Below are positions 16,525-26,465 of a DNA stretch of 64,000 nucleotides, in pieces. The stretch spans positions 1 to 64,000 of the forward strand of contig CACKFV010000002.1 of NCBI GenBank assembly GCA_902599605.1, in the 5' to 3' direction. The DNA is from an uncultured Pelagibacteraceae bacterium. Lineage in GTDB: Bacteria > Pseudomonadota > Alphaproteobacteria > Pelagibacterales > Pelagibacteraceae. Below the pieces are notes generated by a model, which was given only the letters and a program-made list of their open reading frames with translations, made no database searches and was not told the DNA's origin. Within the stretch, counting starts at the first letter, position 1. Each line of letters begins with the position of its first letter. Position numbers and translations under genes: made by a program.

Positions 16525-17306
16525 TTTAGAGGCCTAAGCATTCTCAGCATCTTAGAGTGTAAAATTTTATTTGGAGAAACTAAAACATTTCCACTTTTAA
16601 AGTTAAATTGATTTTTCCAATTTGTAACTATTCCACCTGAAGCTCTTATTATTGGTATCAATGGAAAAATATCCCAAATTTTATTTCCACATTGAAAAAC
16701 AACATCAATTTTTCCTTCACAAAAATGAGAATAACTTAATGCATCCATACAAGGAAATTGCATCATTGGAAGAATTTTTTTTACTTTCTTGAGCTTATCT
16801 AAAGAAAAATGACCGTGAAAATTTCCAGAAAGTTTCATCTTTTTGAAATTTTTTTCTTTCGAAGATCTTAATTTTGTCTTTTTATTATCCCTAAATAAAA
16901 AAGCCTCTTTAGTGTTTTTGTTTATATAAAATTTATTTAGTTCAGGAAAATTTGCTAACCCAAAAATTGGTTGTCCTTTATAACAAACAGCTACAAGATT
17001 ACTCCATGAAGGGTTACCAATTACAAAAGATCTTGTCCCATCAATTGGATCTATCACCCAAGTGTAATCACTTTTAGTTACTTTTTTACCAAATTCTTCA
17101 CCGACGATAGAGTGAGATGGATATTTTTTATTTATCTTTGATCTTATAAATTTTTCAAATTTTTTATCGGCTATAGTTACTGGGTCATAGTTAGAGCCTT
17201 TGCCTTTGTTAAAAGCTTTAAAAGATTTGTTTAGATTCTTTTTGTAAAATCTATTTAAGTCTTTAGCTAAAGAGATTAAAAATCTATAAAATTCAATATT
17301 TTTCAT
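16521..17306 (-). CDS. Inositol monophosphatase family phosphatase, probably histidinol-phosphatase HisN
   Basis: A magnesium-dependent sugar-phosphate phosphatase. Metal-site motifs are SIVGEEFG (about 64-71), WVIDPIDGTRSF (about 82-93) and the C-terminal WDIFPLIPIIRASGG. The DPIDGTRSFVIGNPSW segment is characteristic of the HisN-type histidinol-phosphatases common in alphaproteobacteria, but inositol-1-phosphatase or another substrate cannot be excluded. Length (261) is normal. It stands alone on the minus strand. Confidence 0.85.
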   Translation of the reverse strand: MKNIEFYRFLISLAKDLNRFYKKNLNKSFKAFNKGKGSNYDPVTIADKKFEKFIRSKINKKYPSHSIVGEEFGKKVTKSDYTWVIDPIDGTRSFVIGNPSWSNLVAVCYKGQPIFGLANFPELNKFYINKNTKEAFLFRDNKKTKLRSSKEKNFKKMKLSGNFHGHFSLDKLKKVKKILPMMQFPCMDALSYSHFCEGKIDVVFQCGNKIWDIFPLIPIIRASGGIVTNWKNQFNFKSGNVLVSPNKILHSKMLRMLRPLN

Positions 17307-17374
17307 TTGTTTTGATTTATTGTGCCGCCTTCTTACTATTTAATTTTACTTGATTAAAGCTATTTTTTATTGAA

Positions 17375-18490
17375 ATGTTAACTATCAGTATGAAAATACA
17401 GTTAGAAAAAAATAACAAAATATTTGTTTTTCGAGGATCAGAAAAAAAGGAGTTACATCCTATTTGGTTAAGAGAAAGAGTGTCTGAAAAAGAACATCTA
17501 GATGCTAATACCGAACAAAGATTATTTGATCCATCTTTTCTAAAAAATATAACAATTAAAGATGTTAAAATTGATAATGATCTTTTAAATCTCGAGTTTA
17601 GTGATGGGGTAAAGTCTAAATTTGACATTAAAAAAATTGAAAAAGAGTTTTCTGCAGATGAGGAATTAGAAAGATTGATGCAGCCAACGCTTTGGAATTC
17701 TGACCTTAAGAATATAAAGAATTTTAAATATAATGATAATTTTTTAGAAAGTAGTGAGATGCTTGAACTTTTAAAATCATTCTATAAAAATGGTTTTATT
17801 ATTATTTCAAATGTCCCAACTAAAGATAATTTCATTGTAAATTTTGCTAATTCAATTGGCAGTATTAGAAGGACAAATTTTGGCGAATATTTTAATGTGA
17901 AGTCAAAACCAAATCCAAATGATTTAGCTTATACACCTCTTCCACTATCACCACACACTGACAATCCTTACAGAAAACCTGTTCCCAACATTCAATTATT
18001 GCACTGTATTGAAAATGAAGTTAATGGTGGATTTTCTACTCTAGTCGATGGATTTGCGGTAGCAGAAAATTTAAAAAAAGAATTTCCTGAATTTTTCAAA
18101 ATACTCTCAGAGATAAAAGTGAAATTTAGATTTGTAGATAAAAATGTTGTTTTAGAAAATTATGGAGAACTAATTGAATTAGATCAAAATAAAAGGATTA
18201 AACAAGTAAGATTTAGTACCAGACTAGATTTTGTCCCAGCTTTAGAAAAAGATAAGTTAGACTTGTATTATAAAGCAAGAAATAAAATTTCAGAGATTTA
18301 CAACTCAGACAAATTCTTAATAAAATTCAAATTAAATCCAGGCGACTTACTGATGATGGATAATTATAGATTACTTCACGGTAGAACAGAATTTAATCCT
18401 AATGAGGGTAATAGATTTTTACAAGGTTGTTATATAGATTACGACTCTTCGGAAGGTAAACTTAGACATTTATTACGAAAATTTAATTAG
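17375..18490 (+). CDS. Gamma-butyrobetaine hydroxylase-like 2-oxoglutarate/Fe(II) dioxygenase
   Basis: An oxygenase of the TauD/TfdA superfamily, butyrobetaine/trimethyllysine hydroxylase branch. An N-terminal DUF971-like domain (about 10-100, HPIWLRER...QRLFDPSF) precedes the jelly-roll oxygenase domain. Iron ligands are in SPHTDNPYR (His and Asp, about 191-199) and LLHGRTEF (second His, about 330). The zinc-binding cysteines seen in the N-terminal domain of human BBOX1 are missing. It may act on butyrobetaine (carnitine synthesis or breakdown of marine quaternary amines). The start may also be ATG 17390; neither has a clear Shine-Dalgarno. Confidence 0.8.
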   Translation: MLTISMKIQLEKNNKIFVFRGSEKKELHPIWLRERVSEKEHLDANTEQRLFDPSFLKNITIKDVKIDNDLLNLEFSDGVKSKFDIKKIEKEFSADEELERLMQPTLWNSDLKNIKNFKYNDNFLESSEMLELLKSFYKNGFIIISNVPTKDNFIVNFANSIGSIRRTNFGEYFNVKSKPNPNDLAYTPLPLSPHTDNPYRKPVPNIQLLHCIENEVNGGFSTLVDGFAVAENLKKEFPEFFKILSEIKVKFRFVDKNVVLENYGELIELDQNKRIKQVRFSTRLDFVPALEKDKLDLYYKARNKISEIYNSDKFLIKFKLNPGDLLMMDNYRLLHGRTEFNPNEGNRFLQGCYIDYDSSEGKLRHLLRKFN

Positions 18491-19510
18491 TTAGATTTTT
18501 TTGAAAGCTAAGCTTTTCGAAAGATAAGCATTCTTAGAATAAAATAGTTCTAGTCCACTTTGTCTAGCAACACTTGCAAGATTTTCTCTAATGTATTTGG
18601 GATAATAGGGTTCATGTGTCGAATAAGGAAAAAATTCTAATAGTGGATTTAAAATAGGATTGTCATCCATTTGTAAAGAGTCTGTTAGAATAAAAATCCC
18701 CCCTTTTCTTAAAACTCTTGAGATTTCACTAAAAATTTTTTTTCTTATCGCAGAAGGAACTTCGTGAAAAACGTAGGTAGAAGTAACAATGTCATAAGAT
18801 TTTTCATCAAATGGTAACTCTTCCCCTTTGCAATTTACATAGTTAATATCTGTGAATTTCTTTAATTTTTCTTTTGCTACATTTAAATATTCTTCTGATA
18901 AATCGGAACAAGTGATCTCTAAATTTTTAGTGTTTAATTTATACGTTGAAATTATATCTCCTGTACCAGTGCCAATGTCCAACAACTTTGTTCTCGGTAA
19001 ATTTTCATCTTTAATAAATTTAATTAGCGGTATCATTGAAAATCTTCGCATTGTTGCAGCGCACCCAGAAAATAAGGTCTCAACTTGAAACTCATACAAT
19101 CTTGCAGATTTTTCACTTAAATATCCATCAGTTTGATAATGGAAATTTCTTAAGAAATATTTTGGTAGATCTTTATTCGTTTTGACTTCAGAAAATTTAC
19201 CTGATGTTCTTCTTTTATCAATTTTCGGTAAATCAAGAAAAAAGTCAAAGCTTCCTTTGGCTGTATTTATTAAATCTTTTAATTCTGTCTTTGGTATCTT
19301 ATAGAATTTTGAATTTATTAGCTTTCTTTCCTCATTTAAAAGCTTCATCATTTCAAAAAATAGTTTTTTACCCGATGGCATCTTCCCATAAAATGGAGGT
19401 GGATTAGACTTATCTATTTTTATAGGTGTCGCATACTTAAACGAAATAATGTAGTGCGCAGAATACCAAATAAACTTACTTGATTGATTTATTAAATAAC
19501 TTAGTGACAT
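18491..19510 (-). CDS. SAM-dependent methyltransferase with N-terminal extension
   Basis: A 339-residue methyltransferase. The catalytic domain (about 165-320) has LLDIGTGTGDI (motif I), CSDLSEEYL, GEELPFDEKSYDIVTSTYVFHE and VLRKGGIFILTD, resembling the UbiE/COQ5 group. The first 150 residues are a helical, basic region of unknown role with a PPPFYGKMPSG stretch. It is convergent with the oxygenase gene, with the two stop codons adjacent. Substrate unknown; a lipid or quinone-like substrate is possible. Confidence 0.75.
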   Translation of the reverse strand: MSLSYLINQSSKFIWYSAHYIISFKYATPIKIDKSNPPPFYGKMPSGKKLFFEMMKLLNEERKLINSKFYKIPKTELKDLINTAKGSFDFFLDLPKIDKRRTSGKFSEVKTNKDLPKYFLRNFHYQTDGYLSEKSARLYEFQVETLFSGCAATMRRFSMIPLIKFIKDENLPRTKLLDIGTGTGDIISTYKLNTKNLEITCSDLSEEYLNVAKEKLKKFTDINYVNCKGEELPFDEKSYDIVTSTYVFHEVPSAIRKKIFSEISRVLRKGGIFILTDSLQMDDNPILNPLLEFFPYSTHEPYYPKYIRENLASVARQSGLELFYSKNAYLSKSLAFKKI

Positions 19511-19541
19511 ATTTTTATTATACCAAAAAAAGATGATTTTT

Positions 19542-20249
19542 TTAACCTAGATTTTGCAAAAAAGGCAATGATTTCAACAAATAAAAACCCACTGCCTGAA
19601 GTTGGTTTGTAAGTATTAAAATACCTGTTCCCAATAAAATAAATCCACCAGTTTTTGAAATAATATTGATATTTCTTTTTAGGTTTTTTGAAACAAGCAT
19701 GAATTTTTGTATCAAGAAACCAGATAAAATAAATGGGATCGCCAACCCTAAAGAATAAAATAATAACAGTAATACTGCTTTTAATAATGTTTGCTCTACA
19801 GCTGCAAGAGCTAGTATAGAACCTAGTATAGGTCCAATACATGGAGTCCAACCAAAACCGAAAGCCATCCCAACTAAAACAGAACTAAAAATATTTGCAC
19901 TTTTTTGTGTTTGAAATCTTTTTTCAAAGTTAAGAAAATTTAAATTTATTATTCCAATTATTTGAAGAGAAAAAAAGATAATTACTAAGCCAGAAAGTAT
20001 TCTTAACTCTATTGAGTTATTTAACAAAATTTTTCCAATTAAAGAACTAGTTGCACCAAACGCAATAAAAATTAAAGAGAAGCCAACTGTAAAGAGAACT
20101 ATTGGTATTATATTAACTTTTTTTTCCTCAAGTAGTTCATTTAAAGATTTTCCCGATACATAAGATATATACCCAGGTATTAAGGGTAAAACACAAGGAG
20201 ATAAAAAACTTAGAAGGCCTGCACCTAACGCCAAAATTAATTCTGTCAT
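19542..20249 (-). CDS. ccdA: Cytochrome c biogenesis protein CcdA (thiol-disulfide electron carrier)
   Basis: A six-helix inner-membrane protein that carries reducing equivalents from cytoplasmic thioredoxin to periplasmic thioredoxin-like proteins for cytochrome c maturation. The two redox cysteines sit in the expected places: FLSPCVLPLIPGY (about 15-27) and GWTPCIGPILGS (about 134-145). Length (235) is typical of CcdA. It starts 5 nt after the aldehyde dehydrogenase stop on the same strand, so is probably expressed with it. Confidence 0.92.
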   Translation of the reverse strand: MTELILALGAGLLSFLSPCVLPLIPGYISYVSGKSLNELLEEKKVNIIPIVLFTVGFSLIFIAFGATSSLIGKILLNNSIELRILSGLVIIFFSLQIIGIINLNFLNFEKRFQTQKSANIFSSVLVGMAFGFGWTPCIGPILGSILALAAVEQTLLKAVLLLLFYSLGLAIPFILSGFLIQKFMLVSKNLKRNINIISKTGGFILLGTGILILTNQLQAVGFYLLKSLPFLQNLG

Positions 20250-20254
20250 CTAAA

Positions 20255-21697
20255 TTAACCTTTTAAACCAAGGTGAGTGTACTTAACATTAAGATAATCT
20301 TTTATTGCCATAGAACCACCTTCCCTTCCGTATCCTGCTTGTTTGATGCCTCCAAAGGGTGCTTCTGCTAAAGCTACTAAAGGTGTATTGACTGCTACTG
20401 TTCCGGTTTCCATCAACTCTGAAGCTCTATGTGCTTTTTCCATAGAGTTGGTACAAATATAACTTGATAAACCTAATTCATGGTTGTTAGCTCTTTCGAT
20501 TACTTCATCAAAACTTTTAAAGGATAACATAGGAACCAAAGGTCCAAATGGTTCCACTTTCATTATTGTGTAATCATCTTTAACATTATCAAAAACTGTA
20601 GGTTCATAGAAATAACCTTTGTTAAAACCTGAAGGCCTTTTCCCGCCTAATAAAACTTTTGCGCCCTCTTTTTTTGTTGTTTCAACTAATTCTTCAATTT
20701 CGTTTAATCTTTTTTTAGTTGTTAAAGGTCCAAGTTGAACTGAGAGATCCATGCCATCACCAATTTTTAATTTTTTAGTTTTTTCTACAAACAAGTTAAC
20801 AAATTCATCTTTTTTATTTTCTTGGATGTAAAATCTATTGGGTGATATGCAAACTTGACCATTGTTTCTAAATTTTGCAGCGATTGCCATGTCAGTCGCT
20901 TTTTTAATATCTGCGTCATCAAAAACTATAAATGGAGAGTGACCACTTAATTCCATTGTAACTCTTTGAACTTTGTCTGCTGCCTGTTTTAAAATTAATT
21001 TTCCAACTCTTGAAGATCCAGTAATTGAAATCTTTTTTACTATATCAGAGGCAATTAATTGCTGGGCGATACTTGGGGGGTCCCCTGATAATAAATTTAC
21101 AACACCCGGGGGAACTCCACATTCTCTACAAATCTCAACTTGTTCCATAACAACGCCAGGAGTTATTACATCTGGTTTTACAATTACTGAACAGCCGGCT
21201 GCTAATGCTGTAGAAATTTTTCTAGCAGATAAAACTAAAGGAAAATTCCATGGAACTAATGCTGCTACTACTCCAACAGGTTGGTAATATACGTGCACAC
21301 GTGTATCTTCAAATCTACTTTCTACTGTTTGACCATAAATTCTTTTTGTCTCCTCTGCATTCCATTCATAAATATCTGCAGCACCGTTAACTTCACCTTT
21401 TGCTTCTGCAAATGGTTTTCCAACTTCAAGCGTCATCCATTTAGCAAGTACGTCTTGCTTTTCTCTCATCTTGTCAGCAATTTTTCGTAAAATATAAGCA
21501 CGTTGCCATGGCGGTGTTTTTTTCCAAACCTCTAATCCTTTTTGTGCTGATAATAATGCTTTATTAACATCTTCGGGTGAAGCTTTAGAGGCTTGACCTA
21601 TTATTTCTTCGTTAGCTGGATTAATAACTTCATACGTTTCGCCTGTAGAGGATTTGTGCCACTTGCCATCAATGAATTGACCATATTTTTCGTACAT
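20255..21697 (-). CDS. NAD(P)-dependent aldehyde dehydrogenase (succinate-semialdehyde type)
   Basis: A cytosolic ALDH-superfamily enzyme of 480 residues, the standard length. Catalytic glutamate is in VTMELSGHSPFI and the catalytic cysteine in NNGQVCISPNRF; the nucleotide-binding GSSRVGK is also present. It resembles the GabD/SSADH branch (NHELGLSSYICT and PFGGIKQAGYGREGG). Substrate range cannot be fixed. It is upstream of ccdA on the minus strand and divergent from the GYD-domain gene. Confidence 0.88.
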   Translation of the reverse strand: MYEKYGQFIDGKWHKSSTGETYEVINPANEEIIGQASKASPEDVNKALLSAQKGLEVWKKTPPWQRAYILRKIADKMREKQDVLAKWMTLEVGKPFAEAKGEVNGAADIYEWNAEETKRIYGQTVESRFEDTRVHVYYQPVGVVAALVPWNFPLVLSARKISTALAAGCSVIVKPDVITPGVVMEQVEICRECGVPPGVVNLLSGDPPSIAQQLIASDIVKKISITGSSRVGKLILKQAADKVQRVTMELSGHSPFIVFDDADIKKATDMAIAAKFRNNGQVCISPNRFYIQENKKDEFVNLFVEKTKKLKIGDGMDLSVQLGPLTTKKRLNEIEELVETTKKEGAKVLLGGKRPSGFNKGYFYEPTVFDNVKDDYTIMKVEPFGPLVPMLSFKSFDEVIERANNHELGLSSYICTNSMEKAHRASELMETGTVAVNTPLVALAEAPFGGIKQAGYGREGGSMAIKDYLNVKYTHLGLKG

Positions 21698-21800
21698 ATT
21701 TTAATCTAGCATGACCTTTTAAAGTGTCTAGTGTGCAAATAAATCATATCAACAAAACCAATAAACTCGATACATTAGGATTTAAAAGAAGGAGTATAAT

Positions 21801-22118
21801 ATGAAAGCGTATATAATGGGAAACTACACAGAAAAAGCTTTTCAAGGATTTTTGAAAGATCCTGGAACTGACAGAAAAGCAGTTGTAGAACAATTAACAA
21901 AAGCTATGGGTGGAACAATGCATAGTATGGACATTGTTAGAGGATCTTATGATTTTGTTGTTGTTGTAGATCTTACATCATTTGATGACTTTGCTGCAAT
22001 TAAACTTGTTGTAGAAGGATCAGGTGCTGTTAAAAATTTAACAATACTTGAGGCGATTGATTTTTCAAAAGCCACAGCTAAAGCGGGCAAAATTGGTTAC
22101 AAAGCCCCAGGACAATAA
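21801..22118 (+). CDS. GYD-domain protein
   Basis: A 105-residue ferredoxin-like-fold protein of the GYD family. The domain starts with a YIMGNYTEKAFQGFLKDP strand-helix and carries the defining SYDFVVVVDLTSFDDFAAIK variant of the G-S/Y-D motif around 48-65. The function of the family is unknown; members may bind small ligands as dimers. A clear Shine-Dalgarno (AAGGAGTATAAT) fixes the start. A hairpin with T-run follows the stop codon, so it is a single-gene unit and forms the left boundary of the accessory island. Confidence 0.85.
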   Translation: MKAYIMGNYTEKAFQGFLKDPGTDRKAVVEQLTKAMGGTMHSMDIVRGSYDFVVVVDLTSFDDFAAIKLVVEGSGAVKNLTILEAIDFSKATAKAGKIGYKAPGQ

Positions 22119-22138
22119 TAATTTGTAATTATCTTAAT

Positions 22139-22180
22139 AATCCTCTGTGTGTGGACAGGGGATTAAAGATTATTTTTTTT
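22139..22180 (+). terminator. Hairpin terminator after the GYD gene
   Basis: AATCCTCTG (22139-22147) pairs with CAGGGGATT (22156-22164) with one G-T pair and an 8-nt loop. A run of T follows at 22173-22180. The T-run is about nine bases from the stem, longer than ideal, so efficiency is uncertain. It lies between convergent genes; in the minus direction no T-run follows the stem. Confidence 0.6.
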
Positions 22181-25100
22181 TCTTTTTTCTTTCTGAGAGT
22201 ATTGTTCCAATATACTCGTGCGCATAATCAGAGTATTGATTACCAAAATTTAATTCTCTATCAAGTTTATCATATATTTTTTTATCTTTTTCGGAGAGAT
22301 CATATTCACTAGTAATAGATTTATCTTTTTTCTTTTTTTCATTCAAAAATTTATCTCTTTTACCTGTTGTGTTCTTTTTGATAGTTTCTAGGTCTTCAGT
22401 TGAAAATTTTTCGTTATCGATATTTATTTTTTTTAGTTTTTTTGTTTTTGAGATACTTATAGGATTTAATATCTCGTAGCCCATATCATCACTGTTATGA
22501 AATTTAAAATGTTCTAAATTATTTAGTTTGGAAATTTGTTTTAGATCTAATCTAAATGGCCTAGGTCCAACTTTATCATATCCCCATTTTTCTCCTGTTT
22601 TTCTAAAATAGGTTATATTTGTTTTTTGTCTACTTTCAAATTTTTCATTTCTTGAAATAGCTAAAGCTAATTTTTTAAGTTTTTTAAAATTTTTACAAAT
22701 ATAATTAATTGTATTATTACCTTCAGTAATGTTTTCATCTAGATATGAAATATCTAGATCTAAATCTTCTAAACTTTTTTCAACAAATGAAAGTAATTTT
22801 GGACCTTTAACTGATGAATGATATTGGGGTAATCTTAAGTTTATTTTTAATTTTTTAAGTTTTTGCAGAGCTTTTAAAAATTCAAAACTTTCATCTGTTA
22901 TATTCTCATCTACATTTCCATCATCACTATACATGTCAGCTGTTATAAGTTTTAAAGAAATATCAATTTCCTCTAAATTTTTTAAAGTTTTTAAAGGTGG
23001 TAAATAAATTGGATTTATACCGCCTAAATTTAAATAATTCAGTTTCGATAATTTATATATATCTGTAAAATCAAATTCGGTTGTCATCCATCTACCATTA
23101 TTATTGCTCGTATTATATAAACTTAATAATTGTAAATTTTTGAGATTAGGTAGGTTTGAAAAATTTGTAAAACTTTTAGATTTTTCTACATAACTATCTC
23201 TGATAACTAAACTTTCTAAATTTGGCAAAAAAGGAATTTCTCTTTTTTTACCCAGACAATCCAACAAAATAATTTGTTTTAAATTTGAAGTTGAAATGTT
23301 TTTTAAAATAGACTTAATGTTTACTTCCCTTCCTCCAAATATATTTAAAGTTTCTAATTGGTCAAATTTTACTGATTTCGGAAATTGAAATTTTTCTTCA
23401 AGTTTCCAAAATTTATTATAAATTAAATTATCATAATCATCAAAATTGTAGGTTGGTTTACAAAAATAGTAATAATGTCTAATATTTTTGAATATTATCT
23501 TTTTTGAATTGTCTAAAAATTTTTTTTTAACAAATATAATGGGTTCATAATAATCAGCATTATTATAGAAATGGTTATATCTAGAACTGAAATCAAAAAA
23601 AGTCCCATCTTCATACATTTCATTGAGAAATTCACATTCCTTAGGATAATTTTTATCTGGTGTATAACTTACTGTAATTCCAGTTTTTCCGAGGTTAATT
23701 GTAAAAGGATCTGGGTTCTCAAAAACATATTTATCAATTAATTCAATATCTCTAACAACTTTTGATTCATTCCATCCAAAGTTATCATCTATAACAACTA
23801 TGGAATTAACTTTTTCAAGGAAATAGTTTTCAACAATTTTATCTACCTCTTTTCTATCAAGATTTTCAATAAAAAATCTTTTTTTCATATCATTGCTATC
23901 GTCTAAAACTCTAAACATCTCAAAAATTTGAATATACCTTTCAAGGTCAATTGTTTTATTTAAGTCAAGCTTTTCGGATGGATCATTTTTTAACTTTGTA
24001 TGTCTAAAAAATATTTTAAGATTTTTGTTTTTTTTTAAAATATCTAAAACAAACCTATTTAGTTGTTGGCTTTCCTCATGTCCAAATCTACCCTCCATAT
24101 CTCCATGGCCGTCTAACGAAACACCATCTTCCTCCAATATCAGTTTTTTTAGATGGTTGTTTTTTTCAATAAATTTTACAACAAGATCAAATGTATCAAA
24201 GTATATGGCTTCACTTCTAAAGAATTGATAAGCAGGTTTGATAATTAAATCTTCAATTGGTTTACTAAAAGCGTCATCAATTAAGGTTCTATTTTCTTTA
24301 TCATCAATGATAGAAAAATAATTAAGTGTAAGAGTTTTATCTTTGTTAGAAATTAATTTATTTTCATGAAGTTCTTCAATTTTATTTGATAAGATAATTT
24401 TATTTATTTTTTCTTTTGATGTAGATAGCGGTTTTTTTAATATTTTATTTAAAGATGTTTGATTTAATCCGTTTATTTTTGCTTTACTATTTGACGTGAG
24501 TTTTATTGCAGTATCCAAAAACCTTGTGTTAGCTAATTCATTTAAATTTTTAAATTTGTAACCATGAATGAAAATTTCTTTTACTTTTGAATTTTTACAT
24601 ACTTTGTTAATTTTAGGAATATCATCTTTAAAAAAGTTATCCTCAAAGTTAAATAACTGCCCCTCTCTTTGGTCCTCTGTAAAATAGTTATAAAGATTAA
24701 TTTTTTCTAATGATTTAAATTTTTCAAAATTGGGAAATTGATAGATATTTGGTAGATGGTTTGTTAAAAACCATAATCCTTCACCTCCATAACCCTGATA
24801 GTCTTTATAATTCTCGTGCTCAGATTTCATCCAATCTTTTCTAAAAATAATTTCATAAGATTTTAATTTTTTAGGATATAGATTTTTTGGAAATTTAGAT
24901 AAACCTGGGACAGCTATATTGCTTGAGTCGTCTATAACGAAACTTTCAAGATTTGGAAGAGAATAAAGATTTTTAAAAAAATTGACTCTAGATTTAAAAG
25001 ACAGATCACATGAGATTAATTTCAATTTTTTAAGTTTTTTTAGTTTTGATAAATCATTCCAGTTTTCATAGTTTTGTAAACCATGCAGTTCTAAATCTTC

Positions 25101-26465
25101 GACAAAACAAATCTTTTTAAAAATGTTGAGGTTATCTGTTTTCCTTAAATCAATTTTGTCTAATGAAATTGCTTTTGATTTTTTATTTATTTGATCTTCA
25201 AGAGAGAAGTTTTTTTTAAAGGAATTATCGAAAAAGATTTTTCCCTTTTTATTTCTATTTAAATAACAACCCTCTATGCCTTCAACAACTATATATGTAT
25301 CAGCATATTCATAATCATCATAATAATCTTTACGAATATATGAATGAACATAACAGGGATATTTACCATTCTTCACTGGAATAGTGGCTGAGCCAGACAA
25401 TAAAGGTTCAGATTTTAATTTATAGCCCTCATAAAATGTGTCTTGAATTTCATGTAAACCAGGTTTTTCTAAAGTAAGAAAGTTATTAGATTGATTAAAA
25501 TTTGGAGATGTTAAATCTCTAATTATTGAATTGATAAAATTTTCAAATTGTCTTTTTCTGATTTCATGAACCTCATTAAAATTTTTTTTAAATAATATTT
25601 TATTTTGTTTTTTAAGTATTTCTAGAGCTTTTGGAAGTCTATCTTTTAAGTACTTTACTGATATTTTTTCTGCATCTTTAATTTTAAGGTCTTTTATATC
25701 ATCTCGATAACTGTCTTCCTCTATTAAGTATTTTTCAAAAATGTACTTTGTGGGATAACAATCCTCATCAAGCAATCTGCTTAAAAATTCTGTATACTCT
25801 GTTTTCTTAAACTCATTAATATTAACGATCTTTTTGTTATGAATTTTTGAAGATTTGAAAGAAGATGGGGACGGAGTATTTTGTGGTCCATAATGAAATA
25901 AATATAATCCGATTGGATAATTATTTTTATAAACTCCATTCTCCTTAAAATATTTTGTATCTACAGATTTTAATACATGCTCATCATGCTCATAACGAAA
26001 ATTTCCACCATAATCAGCAATTGAAATTGCTCCTGAATTTATTTCCATGTCAAAAATTTTTTTTCTAATAGTTTTTTTATCTTTAGAATAAAAAAATTGA
26101 TCGTTTAAATCTCTCTTCATAAAGCTCCAAGAAACTAGATTTCTTCTCTTCTCTTTGTCAAAAATAGAGAATCCCCCAAAATGTCCTCCATTGACACTGG
26201 CAAATATTTTTTTGACTTTGTTGAATTTGTCAACTCCCACCCAAACAGGATAACATCCGTCAGCGCCGTTGGATACAGATATAGAGTTGAATTTTTTTGA
26301 ATCAATTTTTTTAAGATCATCAAATATTGACCCCTCGTAAGTATCTATTGAATTTGATAAATTTTCACAAAGATCAGTTACCACAACACATGCGGCATCT
26401 ACTAAAGTATCAGTCACATGATAAACGTCTGTAATTGGATAAGGATCTTTATTTTTTTTGTTCAC
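22170..26465 (-). CDS. Very large (1431 aa) protein with leucine-rich stretches, unknown function
   Basis: I do not recognise this protein. It is soluble, charged (rich in K, D, E, N) and has no signal peptide or membrane helix. Two segments share a GxYP pattern: DGCYPVWVGV (about 69-78) and NGKYPCYVHS (about 365-374), each followed by a beta-rich stretch, suggesting a duplicated N-terminal module. Irregular leucine-rich repeats (LPNLESFVIDD, LKKLKINL, NLKNLQLLSLYN) lie around 455-560 and 1030-1260, like the recognition surface of an LRR protein. No NTPase, nuclease or protease motif is visible. It is the last gene of a tightly packed minus-strand run and overlaps the previous gene by 17 nt. 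A sensor or binding role in defence is inference. Confidence 0.7.
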   Translation of the reverse strand: MNKKNKDPYPITDVYHVTDTLVDAACVVVTDLCENLSNSIDTYEGSIFDDLKKIDSKKFNSISVSNGADGCYPVWVGVDKFNKVKKIFASVNGGHFGGFSIFDKEKRRNLVSWSFMKRDLNDQFFYSKDKKTIRKKIFDMEINSGAISIADYGGNFRYEHDEHVLKSVDTKYFKENGVYKNNYPIGLYLFHYGPQNTPSPSSFKSSKIHNKKIVNINEFKKTEYTEFLSRLLDEDCYPTKYIFEKYLIEEDSYRDDIKDLKIKDAEKISVKYLKDRLPKALEILKKQNKILFKKNFNEVHEIRKRQFENFINSIIRDLTSPNFNQSNNFLTLEKPGLHEIQDTFYEGYKLKSEPLLSGSATIPVKNGKYPCYVHSYIRKDYYDDYEYADTYIVVEGIEGCYLNRNKKGKIFFDNSFKKNFSLEDQINKKSKAISLDKIDLRKTDNLNIFKKICFVEDLELHGLQNYENWNDLSKLKKLKKLKLISCDLSFKSRVNFFKNLYSLPNLESFVIDDSSNIAVPGLSKFPKNLYPKKLKSYEIIFRKDWMKSEHENYKDYQGYGGEGLWFLTNHLPNIYQFPNFEKFKSLEKINLYNYFTEDQREGQLFNFEDNFFKDDIPKINKVCKNSKVKEIFIHGYKFKNLNELANTRFLDTAIKLTSNSKAKINGLNQTSLNKILKKPLSTSKEKINKIILSNKIEELHENKLISNKDKTLTLNYFSIIDDKENRTLIDDAFSKPIEDLIIKPAYQFFRSEAIYFDTFDLVVKFIEKNNHLKKLILEEDGVSLDGHGDMEGRFGHEESQQLNRFVLDILKKNKNLKIFFRHTKLKNDPSEKLDLNKTIDLERYIQIFEMFRVLDDSNDMKKRFFIENLDRKEVDKIVENYFLEKVNSIVVIDDNFGWNESKVVRDIELIDKYVFENPDPFTINLGKTGITVSYTPDKNYPKECEFLNEMYEDGTFFDFSSRYNHFYNNADYYEPIIFVKKKFLDNSKKIIFKNIRHYYYFCKPTYNFDDYDNLIYNKFWKLEEKFQFPKSVKFDQLETLNIFGGREVNIKSILKNISTSNLKQIILLDCLGKKREIPFLPNLESLVIRDSYVEKSKSFTNFSNLPNLKNLQLLSLYNTSNNNGRWMTTEFDFTDIYKLSKLNYLNLGGINPIYLPPLKTLKNLEEIDISLKLITADMYSDDGNVDENITDESFEFLKALQKLKKLKINLRLPQYHSSVKGPKLLSFVEKSLEDLDLDISYLDENITEGNNTINYICKNFKKLKKLALAISRNEKFESRQKTNITYFRKTGEKWGYDKVGPRPFRLDLKQISKLNNLEHFKFHNSDDMGYEILNPISISKTKKLKKINIDNEKFSTEDLETIKKNTTGKRDKFLNEKKKKDKSITSEYDLSEKDKKIYDKLDRELNFGNQYSDYAHEYIGTILSERKKKKK

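Noticed and set aside
19501..19851. Additional cysteine-rich small gene antiparallel or overlapping ccdA
   Set aside because: It lies in another frame of ccdA on the same strand and has no plausible composition; ccdA is clear.
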